This document shows positions 55,301 through 64,000 of a stretch of DNA of 64,000 bases, one piece after another. The number at the start of each line of letters is the position of its first letter. Within the stretch, counting starts at the first letter, position 1. This stretch comes from Liolophura sinensis (taxonomy: Eukaryota > Mollusca > Polyplacophora > Chitonida > Chitonidae). Where the stretch lies: positions 22,961,295 through 23,025,294 of the forward strand of contig NC_088298.1 of assembly GCF_032854445.1 (NCBI RefSeq), given 5' to 3'. Position numbers and translations under genes: made by a program. The notes under the pieces are model-generated. The model was not told the DNA's origin. It ran no database searches and saw nothing but the letters and a program-made list of their open reading frames with translations.

Positions 55301-58300
55301 ATTTGACAGTTCAGAAAGGTCTATTCGCATTCAAAAATGTTGAACAGTTTATGATAAAGTTGTTCACATTCGAAACACTTACACACTGAAAATAAGTGTT
55401 TATTTTTAAAAATATATGTTTAGTAACTAAATGGACGTCATCATGGTATACATATTATATTATGTATTAAAAAATGTAATTTGTTTAAAACATGTAAAAA
55501 TGTTTACTGTAGCAAAAATATGACATGTGACACGTTTACACAATAAATGTCACATTTTCACTATGTAAACATATCACATGTTTACCATAGTGCACATGGT
55601 ACGCTTAGTTTAGTGTGTACCTCTTTAACAGATGTACACAACCACAAGCACCAAAACAGGAATCATTATGTCACTCAAATGGCCACATTTACTACACAAC
55701 TTTACCACATGTATTCCAAAGGTGGTGAAAGACATATATCCACCTTTGTTGAATTTAAAGGAACCATAGACTCTGCCAATGGCACATTTTATCTGGACCT
55801 ATTCTTGTACAAATACCAAAACGCTTTCCTCTCTTACAGATTAACGACAAGAGGGACAATTTCTATTTTGACACTGTAAATTACCCTCAACTGGACAGTA
55901 GTATACCGGAAGGCCCTACATCATTTGTTAAACCCTGTGTTTTAGTTGCCTATTTCAATTAACATCTAAAGTTACTAATATTACTGCAAAAACTAAAATG
56001 TCAAGTTTATTCCTTCAAACAATTTTACTGTCAGCTTCTTAAGTTTTACACTGAGTATAATTCTCTTGTAAGTAATAAGTACGTGTGTACAGACAACCCA
56101 GAATCTCTGGCCCTATCCTACAATAACTGTGTCTGATTCCGCTTAACACAGGGCTGCGATCTGTGAATTCATCGTGCTGCAATACATCGCCGCGTCTGAT
56201 ATATGAAAAATTGCAATAGAAACGCAACAGATAAGAAGATTCCTTGCGTGTTTCCAACATCATTGAAAATTTTCCTCTTTGTATGATTTTGTTCTGTTTT
56301 CGTACTTAATATATTTTCTTTATTCTTTCGTGGTTTGTGTTAAACGACATTTTTAGGATTGGTCTTGCGATTATTGCACTGAAACGTCCATTTTAGATGA
56401 CGACTGGTACACAGATGTCTCTTTCGGTACGTTACATATGCGCAAAAAGGGATTCGAACAATTAAAACTCCCATGTTCGTCATATTTACCTCACCACTTT
56501 CACATGGATACAGATTAATTCCTCATCGAAAGGGAACGACTTCATCGCCAAAATGTTCATCTTGGTAGCATGGCATTACCAATTTTACAGAGCTACTTGT
56601 TGCATGTACCCACCCATAAAAACGGAACAATGTTTCAATCAAAACCTCCACACTCGCCGTGTTTACATCACTGCGTTCATAGAGCTATACGGGTCACCAG
56701 CCAACAAACACGGAACAATGTTTCAGTCAAAACCTCCACACTCGCCGTGTTTACATCACAGCGTTCATAGAGCTATACGGGTCATCAGCCAACAAAAACG
56801 GAACAATGTTTCAATCAAAACCTCCACACTCGCTGTGTTTACATCACAGCGTTCATAGAGCTATACGGTCACCAGCCAACAAACACGGAACAATGCCTCA
56901 GTCAAAACCTCCACACTCGCTGTGTTTACATCACTACATTCATACAGCTATACCAGTCACCAGCCAACAAAAACGGAACAATGTTTCAACAAAAGCTTAC
57001 ACACTCGCCGTGTTTACATCACTACATCCAAAGAGCTATACCAGTCACCAGCCCACACAACGGAACAATGTTTCAATCAAAAATGCCTTCGTAAAGGCTT
57101 ACAACTTCGCCACATTTACAGAGCTAAACGGAAGAGCTTTTGTGTAAAAACTTCCACCGTCACCACGTTTACATCACCACTTCGACACGTTACTCATCCA
57201 CCAAACGGGTCATTGCTTGCGCCGAGGTTTCTACAGAGGTCGTGTTTACCAGGTCACTTTTATAGAAACCTAGGTCAATCACCAAGAAAAGGAAGATCAA
57301 TAATGTCCGTAAATACCTTCCACCGTCGCCATATTTACCTCATCGGTGTCACATAGGTCCACATTACATCCCGCAGTATTGCAACATGACTGACACAAAT
57401 GTGTAACACGTTTAGACCTCATGACGTCATCAGATCGTTTCCCCAAGAGCGACTGAGCACCGGAATCGATCACGTGACAGATCTACAAGCAAAACACGTG
57501 CACAAGTTCTTTAAAGTTAAATTCAGTAAATTTATTTAATTATTCGTTAATTCAGACAGGATTTCTCAAAGCCAAACAATTATACAGATCTCCTCAACTG
57601 AGTATTGAACAAAACTATAATACACAGATTGATATAGAAATGTACGAAGCCCATCAGTCTCACGGAGAAGAAAAAAATTGGGGGTAATTGCGTCTAAATA
57701 AAGAGGAAATTTCGAGAAAAAAAGTCGAAATTTCGACATTTTTTCATTCCCATATTTTTCCCTACGTGACACTAATGGACTCCATAAAAATGCATATATG
57801 CATGTACTTGGTCATATGATAATACATTCTATACAGTCCATGCCGCCAAAGCGCTGTCGTCATTAAAGTACCAACCCGAAGACACCAGACATGACACCCC
57901 ACACCTCACATTATACTGACACCGGGCAAACCCGTTCTGTTCCCTTGCTGTAACCTTCAGTGCTGTGCGCCAAACCAGGTAGCAACAAGTTTTCGAATTT
58001 TTGGTATGGCGGGGTTGATCCCAGGTCTTCTGACTACGAGGCGGACGCTCTAAGCAGTCGGCGGTATACCTATATACTTGTTGCCCTTCAGTAAACAGGT
58101 TTAATTGTAGGAAGACAAAAATCTGTTGTATAGGTAAGTCATACAACTGCAAAAATTGTACAGTTCGACGTCAAACCTAAAGCAAACATACATATATACA
58201 TACATGCAGGTAACTTGTATGCATGTCTCCGTTGTCTACTCCGATTTCTTGAGATTTAAGGTGGGAAAGTACGTTAGCTAGCATATATATATATTAAATA

Positions 58301-61300
58301 TACTACTCACCTCTGTTGATAAGCATCCTAGAGTGTGAAGGGGATGTGGGCTATCGGTAATAAACTTCTCAGCATAACACATCTACAACACAAAAGACTA
58401 CAGCGTTTTGAGCAAACCATGGACAGGAATGACGAAAATGAGATAAAATGGTGTCACGTATCCGGTGAAGTACTGCCCCTTGTCAATCAACCTCAGTTAG
58501 GGTTCTATTGTACTTGTTTCGTGTCCATCATTTATACAAAATAGCAACTGTTATACAGCGTTGTAGTTTTCCAGCAGTTTTCTTTCGTAGCTACGCAAAT
58601 GACTGTAAACTTAGTCTAAAGAGAGCTACATGCCTACGGAAAAACAGACTGAAGCCCAAAGTGCAGCAAATGTTACCGTTGGCAAAAAAAAAAAAAACAC
58701 AGTTTCTCTTGAAATAGCATATGAAAAAGTTACTATAACTTACCTGGTTTGATCTACATCTGGTGATAGTGTGACAGTCATGGGGATTCCCCTCCAATGC
58801 GCAGGAATAACATGCCAAGCCGTCTGTGTCTGTATTTTCAATTATACTAATTATAAGCAGAACTTGTCAAATATCAAGCCCCGTCACCTGGCCTGTTTGC
58901 CTCTCCATCTAACATATGACGCTACTGTTTCAGATCACATTTTCTATGTTAAGAAGGCTGTACCGGAAATCGTTGGAAAAAAGTCGTTAATGTTTCGAAT
59001 ATTTGCTGTCTTTTTTGAAAGACCCACAAAATTACCTTTCAAAAAATATCAGCCACTTTCCTGCACGTGTTAATGTTCAAAATCGTTAAATAAAACCTCT
59101 CAAACTTGTAAAGGGGGTAACATTTTGGCTTTTTAAACTTGAGAATCATTTTAACAGTCTAAATACGAAAGGTACAAGCTTATATTTGTTGAAAAGCTAG
59201 AATTTAAGTCATTCTTGGTAAATACAGGAAACATGATTTGATCAGCGAGATAGGATTCTTTGCCAAATATCTCCAGTATATTCTTTTAAAGACCAGTGCC
59301 ACCTAGTTACTGGAAATAGAATACGCGAAGGTGTGGGGATCTATCTTTGATACGAGGCTACGCTAATAGACATTCGGAGTGCCCAGTAAAACGGTCAAAA
59401 AAACTTATTTTCATATTTATGATATCAAACATCAGACAGTTGTTTACCTGTATTGTTTACACAGGTGTCCATGTTGCAAAGGTCGCCATGACAACATTCC
59501 TCACACAAATCCACCGTTATGTCTAATCGTTTCTGGGGATGACGCGATTGCTGAAGTAAGGTGCATTCCTTGAAGAAAAAGAAAACGAGTACAGAATTTT
59601 CATTTGTGAAGAGAGACAGGGATTTGTGGATTTTTCCAGTCTCAATGTAAGGTGATAATAAGCGACCGACGACACTCGAATGTCCGTGGGAAAGTCTGTC
59701 AGTAACTAGCCACAGGTCGGTGGTTTAACCCCGGCAGTCGGGTTGCCTCCACTCATGGGAATAATAGTCATCGTACTTGTATATGTGAAAATTTCACGAG
59801 TTAAGCAACAACAAATCAATCAACCAATCAATAAATCAGTCAACCAATCAATGATTTGCGTATTTATATTTAGTGACGTTTCACTTTTGTTCCACTTTTT
59901 CCACCACTCTCTGACGACGAGTATTGTACGTAGCAATATCTCAAATTAAAACGTCAGATATGTTTACACAGACGTGACGTTAACACATGTACTGACATGT
60001 TTACTCCCCGCAACCGTCTGTAATATTCCCCCTCTTGGGTGTGAACTGAATCATGGGAAGTCTAATGTAAACGCCTCCGACAAGAGCTGGTCACAACTTA
60101 AAACCGAATCTCCGTATTTCAAAATTACGATTTCCATAATCATTATTGGTTTGCAGTTATAAACCAATTGACTATTTCTATATTTCCAAGCAACTCTAAA
60201 ACAATCTAAGACTTGTTGTCCTGTAACAAAACTCACCGTTATCGTAATTTTTTTAACAACACAACCGCGCTTGGGACCAACCATGCATCAGCCGTTTCTC
60301 AAACGTTAGATGCGACAACAGAAAAAAATACATGGCTGCGTAGATACGTCACATAATGTGTTAGAGATCGAAGAAAAGTGTTTAGTAGTTTAGAGAAAAG
60401 CTATGAGAAAGTTGCATACTTCTAGGTAATGGACTTCTGGACCACTTAACAACGCAGAACGACGTCTGTCGCAAGTAGCAATATGTTTCTATTTTCTAAT
60501 TTACTTATTGATCACGTGTCCTGCCATTTGTAATGCATGTAATACCCTTCGGTTTTTCTTTTTTTTCTGGTGGGAGGTTAATTTTTTTACTCTGTACAGG
60601 AAACTGTAACTGCTTTTACCATTAGTGAACATGAAATGCGTTTTGTAGGAATGAGTTCCTTTCCGTCGATACGCCAAATACATGGAACCAGGACAGAGCT
60701 TTATCACTACACATCATCCGTTTCTACGTTATATTACAAATGCGTGCATCTTGGGGCCGATTCCACAAAGCCATGTCTGACTTAAGACAAAATTTGAAGC
60801 CTCTTCACAATCCTTAGTTTTAGTTACTGGAAGTTAAAATTTTGACACGTTTACCTTGAGAAACTTTACCACTTTTATGTAACTAGAGGGTAGCTCCATG
60901 GCCTAGTGATGAACGAGCTTGCGCACCACAATCACTTCGGAGTCTCTCACCACGCGGTTGCTTTGATTACAAGACCACCTTATGCTGGCTTCTTCTCCGG
61001 TCGTACCTAGGAAGTGACTGAAGTGGCTTTCCCCCGCGCTCTGTCATAATGTTGGCGCCGTCGTAAATGTGAAATATTCTTAAGAGCATGTAGGTGGTAA
61101 ATCCCCAGTCAAATATATAAATAAATAATGGACACAGAATATTGATAAGACGCCTGTATCAATTATCCACACTAACAAGTTATTTTCAGATATCCTGTTG
61201 CAAAAGTTAGTGTCTCAGCTGTAGTTTTCAGCACTAGCCCCAAAGCTAATATATTTAGCATGCTGCTTCACTGAAAAGCTATGTCGTTACGACACTTGTA

Positions 61301-63739
61301 CAGGATACAAATCGACCAGTACACTCCTTTCATGCCCTGACACTGAACTGCTAGCCAGGACTGCAGCTAAGTGATAAAATAATACACAAGCATTTGCAAA
61401 CATAGTAGAGTACTTACGTCCTCAATCTTACAGCCAAAGTCATACAGCATGTGTCCATCCTCGTGCATGTAGCTCTCCGAGTAGCATAGCTATTGTGGGA
61501 AAAATAAAAAGGGTTAGCTAGACAACGTAAACACTAATAAATAAATAAAAATTAAAAAAAAAACGTTGGAAAGCTAGCATTCATTTTTTTTGTTACACCT
61601 GCTTTAGACTTAATGAACTGAATATTTCTCAGATCCAATATTTCCCTTCTAAATTCTATGTCGATGTTGTTACGTTTGAAGCTATGCTTCATTTTGACCT
61701 GACGATCAGTGTTTCGGTGGCCTACTGGTTAAAGCGTTCGCCTCGAAGTCGGAAGGCCTGGGACCAAACCTTGGTCGGATCAAACCCTGGTCGGATCATG
61801 CCAAAGACATAAAAAATTACGTCTTGCTGCATTTTGCCTTCAGTAATGAGGGATTTGACCAAGGAAACAAGACGCGTTGAGCCGGAGTCAGTATAATATG
61901 AGTGGGTGGGGTGTCATCGCTAGTGTCTAGGGTCTGCGGCATAGACTCATCCTGCTACAAGAAGACATAATAATATATGTACACACACCCTATTGCAAAT
62001 TGACACACCTGAAAATTCTACGAGGTACAACCCGAAGCATTGTCATACATACATACAGACATACAGACATGCATGCATGCATGCACACCATGTGTCGAGC
62101 AACCTGAAATGTTCATACTCAACTAGATGCGGTGATCGCAAACGTCTAAGACGGGCAAGACATTGTGTGGGTCTTCAACACTGGACGCATTGTATATCAT
62201 ATCTGGTAGAGTGGGATTCAAACCCAGTTGATTATATTTCATTTTGATCATGCTTTCTTCTCCATGTTGACTGTTTTTGTAAATGCTGTTACAGTCTGTG
62301 TACTTCGTGAGTCAAATCGAGCTATTCGTCCTTATGTGTGATAGTATATATTCGGAAACAGATGTTTGTCAAAATTTTTCCGATCGTGGAAAATTAGTTT
62401 AGTGCATTAATTTCATAGCGTTTTCATAGCGATTTGACATTCAGTTGAGTCTTGATACTTGGCCACTGGTATCGCTGTAAAAACGTGAAAGTTTTAATTA
62501 TTATTGAAAAAGTTGTCATTTGTATTCATGTAGGCAGAAGGCACTGCTGTTTTATCAGTTCCAAGATTTGCCACCCTTTAAAGCTGATTGGTGAGCCAGA
62601 GTGTTTCTTACCTCGGACGCCCAACACTGGACGGTTTTCCGGCAAGTCGAGGGGTCACGTAGCCCTGTACAGCTCAAACATCGTGGTCCGTACAAAGCTG
62701 GAAAAATAGGACTGGCTAGGTTTGCATTGTATAGCGATTCTCAGAGAATCAATGCATGACAGCATGACGTCAGAGGGCCATTTCTTTGGTGGAGGGCAGA
62801 TACAGGAAATAAATCAGTATAAAGCGAGGAGATACAGCAAATATACAGGAATGAACCGAGCATATACAGGAAACATGCCGGTATAAACCGGACAGATTTA
62901 AGAAACAAGCCAGTATACCTATAGTGTACCAACCCTTGGTAGAAAACAACTCAGTATGATCGGGACAGACAGAGAAAATATATATGTGTGACTTTTTATA
63001 ACAAAAAGCGTTATTCAGCTATTTTAAGTTCTTTTTAAGAATGTAGCTTAGTTTATTAAAATAATTTAGCAGATGAGTGGAATCTAATATTATCTCTACT
63101 GTTCGCTACTATTCATGAAAACCTGAAAGAGATGCTATATGTGACCATTCGCGTGCTTTCTTTTAGGGAGTAGTAAAGTAGGGTAGGAAGTTGATACTGA
63201 CATTATGTTTTAAAGTTCATACTTTATATGATTGGTATTTACGCCATGCTGAAGAATATTTCACTTATACGACGGCGGCCAGCATTGCTGTTGGAGGAAA
63301 GCGTGTACACTCCGAGGGAAACCCATGATCAGGCGCATGTTGTTGCAAGACCTTCCCACGTTGGCCCGGAGACGAAGCCAGCATGAATTGAATTTGAACT
63401 CTGTCCTATAGTAAACATTGAAATTGACCGCTAATCAGATTATTGTCTGGCCATCTATGTCATTGAACACCTGTAGCTGTGTTTTTAATTAACCTGCAGT
63501 CTTTGATAAGAAAGATAAGCAAGCCTAAGGCAAACGTCATAAAAGGCTAGAAGAACGTTTTGGTCGTAGGCGCGATGGTGGAGTCAAATCTCACAGGAAT
63601 GGCCAAGATTTCTTTGACACATTTATCCTTACATAACTATTTGTTAGTACATACAGGCCTACACAGTATCCGATACCAACTGCGCATCGCTACTTACCGC
63701 CGTTATCAATTCCCTGCACGCTGATCACGCAGAAGTAAG
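52175..63739 (-). CDS. gene 3: secreted three-finger/SRCR protein, 5' end outside window
   Basis: Exons 2 to 11 are present with intact frames and splice sites; exon 1 should lie about 2 kb beyond the window edge. With a first exon like the others the coding length would be 1128 bp, 375 residues: signal peptide, two three-finger domains, linker, SRCR domain, short tail [15 protein letters not shown] and stop. No lectin exons follow. It appears to be the intact representative of the short form. Likely secreted; role in recognition or defence is only inferred from the domain types. Confidence 0.72.
52930..53165 (-). repeat. SINE family A (orthologue of 12324)
   Basis: ATGTTTTACGCCGTGCTCAA and the shared CTGAGTCATTCTTTTAAG end; between the SRCR exons. 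Confidence 0.82.
53257..53410 (-). CDS. gene 3 exon 10: first half of SRCR domain
   Basis: 154 bp, acceptor CTTGTCAG, donor CCCAG|GTAATT. Reads [20 protein letters not shown] then [18 protein letters not shown] and VVCHMLGYP. Confidence 0.9.
54235..54870. repeat. 38-bp minisatellite, diverged, split by a SINE
   Basis: About 10 diverged GGCCTAAAA...TGTGGCCTTGGTGAC units on both sides of a truncated family A SINE at 54533-54655. Lower homogeneity than in gene 1. Confidence 0.88.
54533..54655 (-). repeat. SINE family A, truncated, inside the 38-bp array
   Basis: TTTATTTATTTATTTGACTG, then GTACTCAAGAATATTTCATT and CCATCCGCAGGTTGCTGG; the head half is missing. Confidence 0.75.
54918..55001 (-). 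CDS. gene 3 exon 9: linker exon (candidate)
   Basis: Acceptor TTCATTTTTTAAG, donor TTTTG|GTAAGT, 84 bp. Reads [20 protein letters not shown] then MVNRPNF in phase 1, in phase with exons 8 and 10. Two codons longer than in gene 1. Confidence 0.58.
55002..56629. other. intron of gene 3, unique sequence
   Basis: Similar to 14694-16099 in gene 1. An exon-like stretch on the minus strand at about 56040-56205 has a good acceptor (CATATATCAG) and is open here, but broken in gene 1 and deleted in gene 2. Nothing else recognised. Confidence 0.4.
56630..57075. repeat. 88-bp minisatellite, about 5 units
   Basis: Same unit as at 16100-18060 but only five copies, one shortened by a base. The most exon-proximal unit is the most similar to the exon 8 donor edge. 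Confidence 0.92.
57317..57482 (-). CDS. gene 3 exon 8: third exon of three-finger domain 2
   Basis: Reads [20 protein letters not shown], then [20 protein letters not shown] and DTDE. Same two candidate donors as gene 1 (exon start 57339 or 57317); the latter is in phase with exons 9 and 10. Confidence 0.78.
57835..58060 (-). repeat. SINE family B, truncated (orthologue of 19160)
   Basis: Lacks the 3' tail and part of the head compared with genes 1 and 2; body GCCGCCAAAGCGCTGTCGTC retained. Confidence 0.75.
58311..58382 (-). CDS. gene 3 exon 7: second exon of three-finger domain 2
   Basis: 24 codons, donor GAG|GTGAGT, acceptor GTTGTAG. Same protein as genes 1 and 2. Confidence 0.9.
58744..58823 (-). 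CDS. gene 3 exon 6: first exon of three-finger domain 2
   Basis: Acceptor GACACAG, donor CAG|GTAAGT. Reads [16 protein letters not shown] then [10 protein letters not shown]; one Val to Leu change from gene 1. Confidence 0.9.
59448..59568 (-). CDS. gene 3 exon 5: third exon of three-finger domain 1
   Basis: 121 bp, acceptor TTCTTCAAG, donor ACAG|GTAAAC. Same protein as gene 2 exon 5. Similarity to gene 1 is higher on the low-coordinate side and similarity to gene 2 on the high-coordinate side. Confidence 0.92.
60751..60865. repeat. MITE-like element, right half deleted
   Basis: Same left end as 42401 (GGGGCCGATTCCACAAAGCC); sequence after TTACCTTGAGAAA jumps past the right terminus. Confidence 0.7.
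60890..61130 (+). repeat. SINE family A variant (orthologue of 42650)
   Basis: Head GTAGCTCCATGGCCTAGTG, tail ATATATAAATAAATAATG. Shortened in the middle. Confidence 0.72.
61418..61489 (-). CDS. gene 3 exon 4: second exon of three-finger domain 1
   Basis: 24 codons, phase 0 both ends, donor GAC|GTAAGT; same residues as the other copies ([20 protein letters not shown]). Confidence 0.92.
61710..62060 (+). repeat. SINE family B (orthologue of 43490)
   Basis: Head GTGGCCTACTGGTTAAAGCG, same partly duplicated B-box region, tail GAAAATTCTACGAGGTACAA. Confidence 0.78.
62612..62697 (-). CDS. gene 3 exon 3: first exon of three-finger domain 1
   Basis: 86 bp, intact frame: [20 protein letters not shown] then TVQCWASE. 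Its length confirms that the extra base in gene 2 is the derived state. Confidence 0.9.
62790..62935. repeat. fragment of the intron 1 repeat family
   Basis: Counterpart of 44555-44700, with AACCGGACAGATTTAAG-type units. Confidence 0.7.
63230..63415 (-). repeat. SINE family A (orthologue of 25499)
   Basis: Same insertion as in genes 1 and 2; body TTACGCCATGCTGAAGAATA. Confidence 0.8.
63698..63739 (-). CDS. gene 3 exon 2: end of signal peptide
   Basis: 42 bp, phase 1 both ends, reads [15 protein letters not shown] Cys to Tyr change relative to genes 1 and 2 in the hydrophobic part. Confidence 0.82.
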
Positions 63740-63834
63740 CTGTATATGAAAAACAATATTACATTTAAGTCATTGTTGAATAATATATGGGTTTCACTGA
63801 TGGATTAATTTTTGTCTCTTTTTGGATCTATGGA

Positions 63835-64000
63835 TCTCCATCGGGCAGAGAGAGGAAACTGTTCAATGTCAATCGGACAAATTAAGGGAACAGGCTAGTA
63901 TCAACCGGACAAATTAAGGAAGCAGGGTATTATCAACTGGGCAGATAGAGGGAATACAGTTGTAGGCCAGTAACAGCCGTGCAGATTAAAAAAAAACAAA
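63835..64000. repeat. start of the intron 1 minisatellite of gene 3, cut by the window
   Basis: GGCAGAGAGAGGAAACTG and GGACAAATTAAGGAAGCAGG-type units as in genes 1 and 2; continues beyond the window. Confidence 0.75.

Noticed and set aside
56039-56205. Possible extra exon between exons 8 and 9 of gene 3
   Set aside because: Good acceptor and open frame here, but gene 1 has a one-base deletion in it, its phase does not fit, and no convincing donor is present.

Overview
The window is animal (eukaryotic) genomic DNA. It is AT-rich, mostly intron and repeat, and full of tRNA-derived SINEs of two families plus minisatellites. The SINE types and the domain mix (three-finger, SRCR and C-type lectin domains in one secreted protein) point to a mollusc, probably marine. 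That is an inference from remembered families, not a database result. There are no prokaryotic features, rRNA genes or CRISPR arrays.

Layout: (1) 1-1328 is SINE debris and simple repeats. (2) 1329-3467, minus strand, is one uninterrupted reading frame of 712 residues for a Ser/Arg-rich, mostly disordered protein I do not recognise. (3) 3.5-8.0 kb is repeat-rich intergenic DNA. (4) From about 8 kb to the right edge lie three tandem copies of one multi-exon gene, all on the minus strand. I worked out the exons from conserved splice sites, matching intron phases and three-way comparison.

Gene 1 (28256 down to 8002) has 13 exons: a two-exon signal peptide, three-finger (Ly6/uPAR-like) domain 1 in three exons, three-finger domain 2 in three exons, a small linker exon, one SRCR domain in two exons, then a C-type lectin-like domain in two exons. 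Gene 2 (47084 down to 33340) has the same plan but carries a one-base insertion in its first three-finger exon and a deletion that removes the linker exon. Gene 3 (beyond the right edge, down to 52175) looks intact but its first exon lies outside the window. Genes 1 and 2 each have a TATA box exactly 90 bp upstream of the start codon, so these are separate genes and not repeats within one gene. The products should be secreted proteins of receptor or pattern-recognition type; this is inferred from the domains only.

The introns hold copy-specific minisatellites (38, 39, 61/66, 64/131 and 88 bp units). Two of these arrays appear to have grown from the splice-donor edges of three-finger exons, so they carry many donor-like sites. 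Other notable events are a SINE at the acceptor of the last lectin exon of gene 1, an interstitial TTAGGG tract found only in gene 2, and a mosaic pattern of similarity between the copies that suggests gene conversion or unequal crossing-over.
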